NCBI RefSeq assembly: GCF_008710745.1
Contig: NZ_VYSA01000004.1
Coordinates: 124,001 to 188,000, forward strand
From: Microbacterium rhizomatis
GTDB taxonomy: Bacteria; Actinomycetota; Actinomycetes; Actinomycetales; Microbacteriaceae
DNA: 64,000 nt
Direction of reading: 5' to 3'
Shown here: piece after piece, positions 35,046 through 43,573 of the stretch
How the letters are laid out: each line of letters opens with the position of its first letter
Position numbering within the stretch: the first letter of the stretch is position 1
Position numbers and translations under genes: made by a program
The notes under the pieces: generated by a model
What the model saw: the letters and a program-made list of their open reading frames with translations, nothing else
The model's database searches: none
What the model was told of the DNA's origin: nothing

Positions 35046-36310
35046 AGAAGCTTCTCCTCCTCGCCGCGTCTCTCGTCGTCGTCCTCGTCCTCGGCGCCGG
35101 AGGCTTCGTCATCGTTGCGATGGGTGCTCTGTTCTCTTCCGCGGCCGCGGCCGGAAGCTCAAGCGGCTGCGTCCCCGCCACGGCTGGCACAGTCGGCCCT
35201 GCGCCCACGGGAGCACCGCCCGCGCCGAAGCCTGCCTCGTCGACGGCAGCCGCCTCTACAACCACCACCGCGCCGGAGTCACTTGAAATCCCCCTCGGGA
35301 ACAGGACCGTCACCCTGCAGAGCAAGCAACTCGCGATCGCCACCTCGATCATCACCGTCGGCCGGCAACTGGGTGTGTCCGATAAGGGGGTGAAGGTCGC
35401 GCTGATGACAGCGCTGCAGGAATCTGTGCTGCGCATGTACGCGAACTCCTTCGTCCCGGAGTCTCTCAACTACGACCACGACGCCGTCGGCAGTGACCAC
35501 GACAGCGTCAACCCGTTTCAGCAGCGCGCGGGCTGGGGAACAGTCGCCGAGCGGATGAACCTGGACTACTCCATCCGCGCATTCTTCGGCGGCAAGGACG
35601 GTCCCAACGGCGGCTCACCGCGCGGCCTCCTGGACATCCCCGGGTGGGAGACCATGACCCCCGGCGTCGCCGCCCAGACCGTGCAGGTCAGTGCCTACCC
35701 CGACGCGTACGACAAGTGGGAAGCCGGCGCCGATCTACTGATCGCCAAGCTCGGTGGCGGCATCAGCTCCGGCTGCGGTACAGGCACCATCGTCGGCGAG
35801 ATGGCGTTGCCGCTGGACCAGCCCTACCAAATGACCAGCGGATACGGGCCCCGAGACGTCGACGTTCCCGGAGCGTCAACGTGGCACGCCGCGATCGACC
35901 TGCAGAACTGGCCCAACAACTGCGGCGCCCCCGTCTACGCGATCCTGCCCGGCGAAGTGACTCTCTCCAGCGCCCTCTGGCTCTCCGTCAAACACCCCGA
36001 CGGGTTCGTCGTGTCCTACCTCCACATGTACAAGTCGGACCGCCTCGTCGACGTCGGCGACCAAGTGACCGCAGGACAGCAGATCGGGAAGGTCGGCAAC
36101 GTGCCGCCGAGCGGCGGATGCCACCTGGATCTGCGCATCAACGTGGCCAACAACACCAGCGCCGAAGTCGCGAAGCTCACCCTCTCCCAGAACGAGACAC
36201 GCATGCGCTCAGCGACCCTCCCCGAACACCAGAACTTCGTCGATCCCGAGCAATTCATGCAGCTGTGGAGCGTCGAGGCCTGCCCCACTGACTGGTGCCG
36301 GCGGCTGTAG
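35042..36310 (+). CDS. two-domain wall hydrolase of the T4SS (lysozyme-like plus M23)
   Basis: The 422-residue product has an N-terminal membrane helix and a Pro/Ala/Thr linker. A lysozyme-like domain spans about 95-235 (VALMTALQESVLR with Glu127 as likely acid, then NPFQQRAGWG). A LytM/M23 domain spans about 255-370. M23 ligands His282 and Asp286 (WHAAIDLQ) are present, but the normal HxH motif is H361-L-D363, so one zinc ligand is replaced by Asp. Such proteins open the wall for conjugation, and the bifunctional layout is typical of Gram-positive systems. The change may weaken the M23 domain. Confidence 0.82.
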   Translation: MKKLLLLAASLVVVLVLGAGGFVIVAMGALFSSAAAAGSSSGCVPATAGTVGPAPTGAPPAPKPASSTAAASTTTTAPESLEIPLGNRTVTLQSKQLAIATSIITVGRQLGVSDKGVKVALMTALQESVLRMYANSFVPESLNYDHDAVGSDHDSVNPFQQRAGWGTVAERMNLDYSIRAFFGGKDGPNGGSPRGLLDIPGWETMTPGVAAQTVQVSAYPDAYDKWEAGADLLIAKLGGGISSGCGTGTIVGEMALPLDQPYQMTSGYGPRDVDVPGASTWHAAIDLQNWPNNCGAPVYAILPGEVTLSSALWLSVKHPDGFVVSYLHMYKSDRLVDVGDQVTAGQQIGKVGNVPPSGGCHLDLRINVANNTSAEVAKLTLSQNETRMRSATLPEHQNFVDPEQFMQLWSVEACPTDWCRRL

Positions 36311-36322
36311 CCGCAGCTCGAG

Positions 36323-36360
36323 TTTGTCGACTCGAGCACCACAGCCAGACCCCTTATGGA
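36323..36360 (+). promoter_or_regulatory. conserved bipartite promoter-like element, copy 5
   Basis: TTTGTCGA (36323-36330), 16 bp, AGACCCCTTATGGA (36347-36360), 29 bp before the ATG at 36390. The second block is the least conserved of the five. It gives the coupling-protein genes their own promoter after the T4SS operon. Confidence 0.65.
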
Positions 36361-36389
36361 GTGAACGCGTACCAGCGCAGGAGGAACAC

Positions 36390-36674
36390 ATGAACACCGA
36401 CGACGACCGCACCATGCTGATCCTCACCCTGCCGATCCTCTTTCTCCTCCTCGGCCCCGGAATCCTCGCCTCCTTCCTTCCCGACGTACGCGCCCTGCTC
36501 CTCGAGGCGGACCTCCTCGTCGACGAAAACGTCGTGATCCCGATCGCTGACGGCGTCGGCCTCGATGCAGCACGGATTGTCATTCTCTGCGGTCTCCTCA
36601 TCGCACTGCTGACCCTGGGCGCGGTGGGAATCAAGCGGCTCCACGCCCGCCGCGACGAGAAGGCAACCCGCTGA
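36390..36674 (+). CDS. small two-helix membrane protein before the coupling protein
   Basis: The ATG at 36390 follows AGGAGGAACAC. The 94-residue product has two membrane helices (LILTLPILFLLLGPGIL and ARIVILCGLLIALLTLGAVG) and a basic tail. Its stop overlaps the ATG of the coupling-protein gene (TGATG). It may be a partner of that ATPase; no family is recognised. Confidence 0.65.
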   Translation: MNTDDDRTMLILTLPILFLLLGPGILASFLPDVRALLLEADLLVDENVVIPIADGVGLDAARIVILCGLLIALLTLGAVGIKRLHARRDEKATR

Positions 36675-38779
36675 TGTCTGTACGCGCCACCACCGCCGCC
36701 CTCCCCCGCATCAACCCGCCTGTCCTCGCGGTCGGAGCGCTTCTGACCGGCATGCTCCTCGCGATCGGCGCCGGCATGATCCTCGAGCTGCCGATCATCA
36801 CACTGATCCTCGTCGGCATCATCGCCGTGGCTCTCGCCGCGGGCATCATCGCCGTACACATCCGCACAACACGACGCCAGGAATCCCTCGACCTGTGCCT
36901 GATGCGCCTCTACGGGACTCTGGGGTGGCCGAATCCGGCCCGGGAGCAGCTGGTCGCTACCCGGTGGCGTGGCGGATGGTTCGGCAAGCCCGCGCGGCTC
37001 CTGGTGCGTTACAACCCGATCGCCGACGAGTCGTTCCCGGAGATCCTCGGAGAGACCAAACGCCTCGCTGAGCGCGCCTTCGACAGCCGGTACAAGCTCA
37101 GCAAGCACAAGCCTCGCAAAGGCTGGTTCCAGCTCGCCTTGAACACGGAGGAGACCGACACCAGCAAGGATGCGCAGATCGAGCGTGTCCACACCGTGAT
37201 CGCAAAGACCTTCGGCGGGGATGCCAAGGCATCCACAAAGTTCGTCGACGACAAGCTGCGTGAGATCACCGTGCGCTACGAAGTGACGCCGCGACTGTCC
37301 TCGAGCGCGCTGCGCGGCCGCATTGAGTCGCAGATCTCATCAGTGCTTCACGGCCGCTGGCGAGCCTTCTGGGATCTGCAGAACGACACGGTACGCCTCG
37401 AGGTACGACCCGACATGTCTGGCGTGATCTTCAACCCCAACACCGCCCCCTCCAGCGTCGACCCGCTTGCCACGTACGACGAACTCAAAGTGCCTTTCGC
37501 CGTTGACGAGGACGGCAACACGATCTACTGGCGTCCCAAGCGCGACCCGCACGGTCTCATCACGGGAAAGACCGGTGCCGGCAAGACGGTAGCGATGCTC
37601 GGCATCATCCAGTTCCTCGCCGCGCAGGGGTGGGAGATCTGGGGCATCGACGGCAAACGCATCGAGCTGCTCGGTCTGCGCTCCTGGCCGAACGTGCGGA
37701 TCATTGCCGGTCGCATCGATCACCAGGCGCGCGTCGCGCACGAGGTGTTCCGGACCATGCAGCAGCGCTTCGAGGACTACGAGAGCGGCCGGATGCGCCT
37801 CGAGGACTTCACCCCCGTGCTGTTCCCCATCGACGAGTTCAAGACCTTTAAGAACGCCGCCACCCGCTGGTACCGCACCGTCAAGCCCAAAGGCCCTGGA
37901 ACTCAGCCGCCGGTGCTCGAAGAAATCAGCGACTTCATGTCGCTCGCCCGCAAGGTGCGCATGCATGCGCTGCTCGGCCTCCAGCGCCCCGACGCGGAGT
38001 TCCTCACCGGTGACATGCGCGACAACTTCGGGTTCCGCGCATCCTTCGGACGCCTCTCCCCCGACGGCGCCCAGATGATGTGGAACTCCTACTCGATTGG
38101 CGTCACCGTGCCCGTGAACGCCAAGGGTCGCGGCATCGCCTACGACGACCACGGCACCCCTGTCGAGATCCAGGCCTACTGGACCCCAGACCCTTACCAG
38201 ACCGAACCCGAACACCCCGAAAACTGGGTCTTCCCCGACGACGTCAAGCTCGTCCGTCAGATCACGCCAAAGCAGACCATCCACCAGCTGATGGGGATCA
38301 TCGACCCTGAAGATCAGGCCGACATCGACGGCACGGGCGCCGACGGCGTGCCGGACTACAACGACTACATGGCCACACGGATCGTGCCAGCCGACCGCGT
38401 CGATGAGCTGCAACGCAGAGCAAGCGGCCTCATCACCGGCCTCGAGGAAGACAAGCGCGTCGCCGAGCTTGAACGTATCCAGCGCGAAGAAGCAGAGCCT
38501 GAGCTCGACGACGCCGAGGAACTTTTCGCCGGCTACACGCAGCCCGACGAGCTCGCCGTTGAAGAAGTACTCACCGACGATGGCACCCTCGGCCGCGACG
38601 GCATGCTCGCGCTCGTCGACCCCGACACCAATACCTGGGGCCTCGTCGAATCCGCCGGCTACGACGAGTTCGACGAGGGGTACATCGCCTTCACCTACCG
38701 CGACTTCGAGACCGGCGAACCTGGAACGCTCTCACTGCCCTCTGATGGCTCCATCACCGTACGCACGCCTCGCGTCTGA
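36674..38779 (+). CDS. FtsK/SpoIIIE-type conjugative coupling protein
   Basis: The 701-residue protein has two N-terminal membrane helices (about 17-63) and an FtsK/HerA-type ATPase domain. Walker A is TGKTGAGKT (Lys304), Walker B is VLFPIDEFKTF, and a DNA-pump signature is seen (ALLGLQRPDAEFLTGDMRDNFGFR). In actinobacterial elements this enzyme couples DNA to the T4SS channel or pumps double-stranded DNA. The extended acidic C-terminus (about 580-701) is unusual. The next gene starts 2 nt after its stop. Confidence 0.88.
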   Translation: MSVRATTAALPRINPPVLAVGALLTGMLLAIGAGMILELPIITLILVGIIAVALAAGIIAVHIRTTRRQESLDLCLMRLYGTLGWPNPAREQLVATRWRGGWFGKPARLLVRYNPIADESFPEILGETKRLAERAFDSRYKLSKHKPRKGWFQLALNTEETDTSKDAQIERVHTVIAKTFGGDAKASTKFVDDKLREITVRYEVTPRLSSSALRGRIESQISSVLHGRWRAFWDLQNDTVRLEVRPDMSGVIFNPNTAPSSVDPLATYDELKVPFAVDEDGNTIYWRPKRDPHGLITGKTGAGKTVAMLGIIQFLAAQGWEIWGIDGKRIELLGLRSWPNVRIIAGRIDHQARVAHEVFRTMQQRFEDYESGRMRLEDFTPVLFPIDEFKTFKNAATRWYRTVKPKGPGTQPPVLEEISDFMSLARKVRMHALLGLQRPDAEFLTGDMRDNFGFRASFGRLSPDGAQMMWNSYSIGVTVPVNAKGRGIAYDDHGTPVEIQAYWTPDPYQTEPEHPENWVFPDDVKLVRQITPKQTIHQLMGIIDPEDQADIDGTGADGVPDYNDYMATRIVPADRVDELQRRASGLITGLEEDKRVAELERIQREEAEPELDDAEELFAGYTQPDELAVEEVLTDDGTLGRDGMLALVDPDTNTWGLVESAGYDEFDEGYIAFTYRDFETGEPGTLSLPSDGSITVRTPRV

Positions 38780-38780
38780 C

Positions 38781-40385
38781 ATGCGGGTGCGAGCCGAACC
38801 CAAAGTGAGCACGCACCGGAACGTCACCCATGCACGGAACTTCGACACGAATTCTGCGAGCATCTTTGACCCACAATGCAAGCGAATTTCGACTCCCGAT
38901 GCACCGCCTGATGATCGTTCACAGCGTCGAGAGCAGTCGCCCAATTCCTCGAAGACGACTTCGTGGTCGCTGACGCCGCCAGATGGCGCGTACGCAGCCG
39001 TGCCGGCGTGGAGTTCAGCGCGCGCTTGGTTGGCCCTAGTCGCGCACAGCCTGACTTCCGACCGGGCAACGAAGCTGCGCGAGAAGAGAATCTCTGTGGG
39101 CAGCGTGATGCTTGTCGCTCGCGCAGACATGGCCACCGCCGACGTACGAACAGGCCGGGGCGTCAGCACATCGCATCAGACTGTGGCTCAGCGACTGGGC
39201 ATGAGTAGGCGCACTGTGGGCGAAGCTCGCCGACTGCTAGAAAAGCTCGGCCTGGCAACCACCATTGTCATGGGACGTCACCTCTCTCCCGCTGAGCGAA
39301 GCCAAGCCAGGCAAGCTCACGGTGGTTACCAGGAAGCGGCACCATCTGTGCGCGCTCTCACTATGCCTCGCCACAGGCGATCTGTGGATACTTGCCACCT
39401 ACCTCGTAGAGGTTCAGATCTTAAGAAATCTCCCGTCGAGAAGTTGTTAACAACGCGCGCCGAGGCGCGCAGGAAGACCTCTGCGCGGCCTGGACCGAAT
39501 ACGCAGCGGGCTCGACGAATCATTTCGCCCGGTTCGCCGCGCTCCATCGACATCCAGCGCTTTGCCTGGGCAGTCGCCCGAAACTACGGGCTTGATTCTG
39601 GCAGCTCAACAACGCGCATCGGTGCTCTGCATGGTGGACGGCACATCGGGCAGCTGTGCAACATTCTCGAGCGGTACAACGTCACCCCAGAGCGATACAC
39701 GCTCGCAACGTTGCGCATCGAGATCGATGAAGCGTTGGCCGCATCGCATATTCGACCGCTCGAAAACGGTCAGAAGCGCGACCGAATTGCGTACTTCGCC
39801 TGGATGCTGGGGATGATGCGAACCAACAACCCCGGCGAAACCCGCCTAGAACGGCAAATGCGGGACCATACCCACCGGATGAGGCAGCGTCGCGATCACT
39901 TTGCCGCCACTAGGGCGGCCGCGGAGCAGCAGCAGCCGACTGCGAATACTTGTCAGACCGGTAGGCACGCGATCACGGAAGACTTGCGTCACCACCCTCC
40001 CCTGCAGCGGGCAAGGAAGGCCTCAGACCGCGGAATGGCAGCGAAGGCGCTCGTCCTCACGTTGATCGGAACCTCACAGCCTCTCTATGCCGCGCCCGCA
40101 CGGACTCAACAGTTGGTCGGCGCGATCTCCACCCTCGGAAGGATGCTCGCCGATCAGCGCTGGCATTCATCTCATGACGCCATGGCCCGTGTCGCTCGAT
40201 GGAGTCGCCCCGACACCGGGGGCGAGATCGCAATCAAGATCCGCGATCCCTACTCCGACGTTGCTCAAGTCATCGTTCAGCTCCCCCGCCTCATTCAGTT
40301 GCCACCCGATATCGAGGAACAGATCTGTTTCCTTCAACAGACGCAATGGCAAGTCTCGGCGGATCAGAAGCCCCTAGAGCGGTAG
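38781..40385 (+). CDS. Rep-like HTH plasmid protein
   Basis: I start at the ATG at 38781 (534 residues); the frame is open further upstream only inside the coupling-protein gene. The central HTH (STSHQTVAQRLGMSRRTVGEARRLLEKLGLATTIV) and the SVGSVMLVARADMATADVRTGRG segment match the style of replication-type proteins of actinobacterial plasmids. Family naming is by recall. The C-terminal 300 residues are helical. It is translationally tied to the coupling protein, so a role as regulator or relaxosome factor is also possible. Confidence 0.6.
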   Translation: MRVRAEPKVSTHRNVTHARNFDTNSASIFDPQCKRISTPDAPPDDRSQRREQSPNSSKTTSWSLTPPDGAYAAVPAWSSARAWLALVAHSLTSDRATKLREKRISVGSVMLVARADMATADVRTGRGVSTSHQTVAQRLGMSRRTVGEARRLLEKLGLATTIVMGRHLSPAERSQARQAHGGYQEAAPSVRALTMPRHRRSVDTCHLPRRGSDLKKSPVEKLLTTRAEARRKTSARPGPNTQRARRIISPGSPRSIDIQRFAWAVARNYGLDSGSSTTRIGALHGGRHIGQLCNILERYNVTPERYTLATLRIEIDEALAASHIRPLENGQKRDRIAYFAWMLGMMRTNNPGETRLERQMRDHTHRMRQRRDHFAATRAAAEQQQPTANTCQTGRHAITEDLRHHPPLQRARKASDRGMAAKALVLTLIGTSQPLYAAPARTQQLVGAISTLGRMLADQRWHSSHDAMARVARWSRPDTGGEIAIKIRDPYSDVAQVIVQLPRLIQLPPDIEEQICFLQQTQWQVSADQKPLER

Positions 40386-41062
40386 GAATTCGCGACTGTC
40401 ATCGACCGCACTCGGCAAGGCAGTCAGACAGGGACGGTGGCGACTGTACTTAGCACTTATGCGGGCGTGTGCTCTCCTGGGCGCCATGCGTCGGGTGAAA
40501 TCGACTGGACCGCGACTCGCCCCGAGATGTCTGCTGACTGGTGAGCGTGGGTCTGTCCGCGGCTCGAGACGGCTTCCGGCCGGACTCGGCGCGAACTTGC
40601 GGACTGCGCCTCACGGATGACTGGGATTGACCGTGTGATCGTTGTTGTTGTGCTAGCTAGCTACCTAGAAGGATAGTTGGTTGTTAATCTTCCCTGAGCC
40701 CCCTGGGACTAGCCTGCGGAGTTCGGCAACGCGCTCCAAAACCCAAGCCCTGTTCATGCCCAGCGGGCGGCAGCAGGAAAGGTGCGGTGTCCGGCGATCC
40801 AGCAGGCTGCACAGCACGCGATGATCGTTGACGAGCGCGCAAATTTCTGCCCCCCATAAGACGCATAGTGCCTCAGGGCACTACAGCGATCTTGATTGAT
40901 AGTGAATACACTCTGGGTAGCTAGCACGCATGATAGCTAGCACGTGGGCTGTCTAGTGCACTTACTGCTGAGAGTGCTAGGTACTTCGCTAGCGAACTAG
41001 GTACTATGAATTAATGTTCTCTGGCTAGCTAGCCAGCAGGCTAGAAAGTGAGGTCGGCGAGC
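40386..41062 (+). other. AT-richer non-coding region with CTAGC palindromes, candidate centromere
   Basis: No gene is seen. GCTAGCTAGCTA (40652), TAGCTAGCAC (40918 and 40934), CTAGGTAC (40978 and 40998, 20 bp apart) and the 14-bp palindrome TGGCTAGCTAGCCA (41022-41035) cluster just before parA. This is the expected place for a parS site and the parA promoter. The right end has the weak ribosome site for parA. Confidence 0.5.
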
Positions 41063-41875
41063 ATGCAGACAGTTATGGTGTACAGCGAAGCAGGGGGAGT
41101 CAAGAAGACGACGACTGCCGTGAGCTTGGCAATGGTCGCAGCCGAAGGTATCGCCGGCACGGGGAATAGCACCGAGTCCCCAGTACCGTCCCGACGTGTC
41201 GTTCTCATTGATCTGGATCCGCGCGCAGCCGCAACGAAGTGGCTTGGCATCACACCCGTGGGCGATGGACTTCACGTGGGCGCCATCTTGGGCGCCAAGG
41301 AAGACCCCACGGGCTGGGCAGCCGACCTTGCGGTCACTAGCCGGTGGAGTCAGAACTTGCGAGTCATCCCAGCCGCCCGAGAGCTGAGCAACCGTGAAAG
41401 CGAACGCGACGACTACGCCGAATGGCGCCTAAAGTCGTCGCTGACCGACCTCGATGCAGACCTCGTGGTGATCGACTGCGCCAATCGCCAGGGTGGTCCC
41501 CTTACTGTCTCTGCGCTGCACGCCGCGGACACCGTGCTCTATGCAGCTACCGCGAGTGATTCTGGCGTAGACGGAGTCACCGGCGCGAAGCTGTCTGTGG
41601 CAAAGTTCCGTCACCACATGTCCCAGATTGGTGCCGTCACGAGCATTAGTGAGATTGGCGTTGCGGTCACCCGCGATGGCACCGGCTTTTTGAGCTTCAG
41701 TGAAAGAGATGCGATCGAGCAGCTACGAGAGTTGACACCGATCATTGAGCCGATCGTGCCCCACCTGTCTATCGTTCCGGAGAGCCGGATGGCGGGGGAG
41801 TGGTTCGGGAACTATCGCAAGGGATTAGCCGTGCGAGATAGCTACGCGGCAATCATGAGGAAGGTGATTCGATGA
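41063..41875 (+). CDS. parA: ParA-type partition ATPase
   Basis: The ATG at 41063 gives 270 residues; a GTG at 41048 is an alternative. The deviant Walker A is SEAGGVKKTTTAVSL, in which the signature lysine is Ala but the P-loop Lys and Thr remain. RVVLIDLDPRAAATKW (A' box) and DLVVIDCANRQG follow. It segregates the plasmid together with the RHH protein whose start overlaps its stop (ATGA, 41872-41875). Some actinobacterial plasmid ParAs show the same EAGGV variant. Confidence 0.88.
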   Translation: MQTVMVYSEAGGVKKTTTAVSLAMVAAEGIAGTGNSTESPVPSRRVVLIDLDPRAAATKWLGITPVGDGLHVGAILGAKEDPTGWAADLAVTSRWSQNLRVIPAARELSNRESERDDYAEWRLKSSLTDLDADLVVIDCANRQGGPLTVSALHAADTVLYAATASDSGVDGVTGAKLSVAKFRHHMSQIGAVTSISEIGVAVTRDGTGFLSFSERDAIEQLRELTPIIEPIVPHLSIVPESRMAGEWFGNYRKGLAVRDSYAAIMRKVIR

Positions 41876-42225
41876 GCATGGCGGAGCGCCCGGACCGACC
41901 GGCACGAACCAAGCCTGTTCCCACTGATGATGAGGGTGTCGACCCCATCGAGTATCGACCCGCGCAACCTGCGGCGACCCCTTCGGCTGTTCCCGCGAGC
42001 GCTGCAGTTACCGCCGACGCCGTCGTTCCACCTGAAGACCCCACTGGGACCAGTGGGGTCGTGGGAACTCAACCTGTACTGCGAGGTCGGGAGCTCACAG
42101 TGCAGCTCGCCGCGCGCGTAAGCCCAGATGTCACTGACCTGGTCGACCGCGCAGCTGCAATGACAGGACGATCCAAACGCGATCTCGTAGAAGACGCAAT
42201 CAGAAACGCTCCATGGCGAACATAG
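41872..42225 (+). CDS. RHH-type ParB-like partition protein
   Basis: The 117-residue product has a Pro/Ala-rich, probably disordered N-terminal half. The C-terminal ribbon-helix-helix is ELTVQLAARVSPDVTDLVDRAAAMTGRSKRDLVEDAI. Its start overlaps parA. Such small RHH proteins bind the centromere and stimulate the ParA ATPase. The CTAGC cluster upstream of parA is the likely site. Confidence 0.8.
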   Translation: MSMAERPDRPARTKPVPTDDEGVDPIEYRPAQPAATPSAVPASAAVTADAVVPPEDPTGTSGVVGTQPVLRGRELTVQLAARVSPDVTDLVDRAAAMTGRSKRDLVEDAIRNAPWRT

Positions 42226-42268
42226 CCAGGGTTCAACTGACGGAACGGGCGTGCGGGGAAGTCACACC

Positions 42269-42403
42269 GTGAGTGCAGGAGCATTCACCGGCTACGTCGT
42301 CATCGCCCTCACGCTCACACACCTCGCGCGCATGATCTCCGTCGCCGACAATCTCGCGTGGAACTTGCGGGTAGCGCATCACCCTAGGTCTGCCGACACC
42401 TAG
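42269..42403 (+). CDS. possible 44-residue membrane peptide
   Basis: A GTG at 42269, 8 nt after GGGGA, opens a short frame with a hydrophobic segment (FTGYVVIALTLTHLARMISV) and a basic tail. It lies between the RHH gene and the iterons. Codon use is compatible with a gene, but the size makes this uncertain. Confidence 0.35.
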   Translation: MSAGAFTGYVVIALTLTHLARMISVADNLAWNLRVAHHPRSADT

Positions 42404-42507
42404 ATCGAAGCGCCATAGAGGGTCCTGACCCGACTGGCACAAAGATCATTCACAATGCGGCTGCGATACCCGCGCGCTGCTCCTGACTTCGTTGGGCCGA
42501 TTCCCAG

Positions 42508-43444
42508 TGCAAAACGGTGGCGCTCTTATTCACGGAACCACCAGCGCTGAAGCCGTTCGAGCGCACCCGTGCAACTGACAGTCGGTGCAAAACGGTGGCG
42601 GCAAGTTCGCTCCGCGACATCATCGCAAATTCGGGTGCATGCAGGATTTCAGTGCAATCTGGTGGCGGTAATAGCAACAGACGAACGCATGCGGTTCGCA
42701 ATACCCCGGTGCAATCTGGTGGCGCTGTCAGGCGCGATTACGAACACTGGTCGAGACGGCGCGCGCTGCCTGAATGCCTTAGAGCTACGTGTTCACGCAG
42801 GTGCAATCTGGTGGCGGTTATAGCAAGAGACGCGCCCCATCCGTTCGCGACAGAACGGTGCAGTCTGGTGGCGCCTAGGGCGCCTCGAAGTGCATGACTC
42901 CTCCGCTGAGACCGTCACAGCCACGAAGTGGCTGTGGTGCAATTCGGTGGCGGGTGTCGCCTAAGCGAACAGGCGTTGCCCGTCCTCATCAGCCACGGCA
43001 GCAACACGCACCTGGTGCAACCTGGTAGCGCGTTGGCCCAGATTCATGCGGAACCTGTCCGGTCGGCCTTATCCGTCGAAAAGGCTCCCCGGGCGAGGAA
43101 AAGCTCGTGCTGAAGTGCCGCTCTCCACCAACTTCAATCATCTCGTGGAAGCGGTAGGCGTTTGACGTGCGAAAACCGTAGCCGCCCTGTGGTCACGTTA
43201 AGACTTAAGTTCGTTACAGGGGAGATCTATAGGTAAGAACTACAGGGGGCGAAATTATCGAGTCCCTCGAGCCCTACTCTCGACTGGTATCCAAAGGGTG
43301 TTGCACACCCGCCTCGCGCCACCAGATTGCACCTTACGTGCCACCAGATTGCACCCCCAGCGCCACCAGACCGCACCTTCCGCCACCAGACTGCACCGGT
43401 TATCCACCGGCAGATCTGTGGATAATCGGTGCAGAACGGTAGCT
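42508..43444. repeat. iteron array of the replication origin
   Basis: A 15-bp unit, consensus TGCAATCTGGTGGCG, occurs in direct orientation at 42508, 42586, 42653, 42710, 42802, 42859, 42937 and 43015. It is inverted at 43317, 43339, 43361 and 43381 (spaced 22, 22 and 20 bp), with a weak direct copy at 43430. The dense inverted block lies 130 bp before repA, next to two DnaA boxes. This is the expected architecture of a theta-type origin bound by RepA. The wide-spaced direct copies may control copy number. No gene lies here except the small frame before it. Confidence 0.88.
43400..43425. promoter_or_regulatory. inverted pair of DnaA boxes
   Basis: TTATCCACC (43400-43408) and TGTGGATAA (43417-43425) are facing DnaA boxes; the second is a perfect consensus on the minus strand. 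They lie between the dense iterons and repA. Confidence 0.75.
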
Positions 43445-43573
43445 AAGCGATGCGAGATGCTGTGGCGCCTTGCACCGATGGATCTGCCCGGAAATACAGG
43501 CAACACGCCGAGTCAGATTCAAGCCTGTGGCGCTTCGAGGGTGCATGCTCAATCCCAACGAAGGGACGTCCAC

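Noticed and set aside
37340..38413. Long minus-strand frame across the coupling protein
   Set aside because: Antisense shadow; no ribosome site and no domain.
42508..43444. Repeat array as CRISPR
   Set aside because: Units are 15 bp, in two orientations, with irregular spacing, DnaA boxes and repA nearby; no cas genes.
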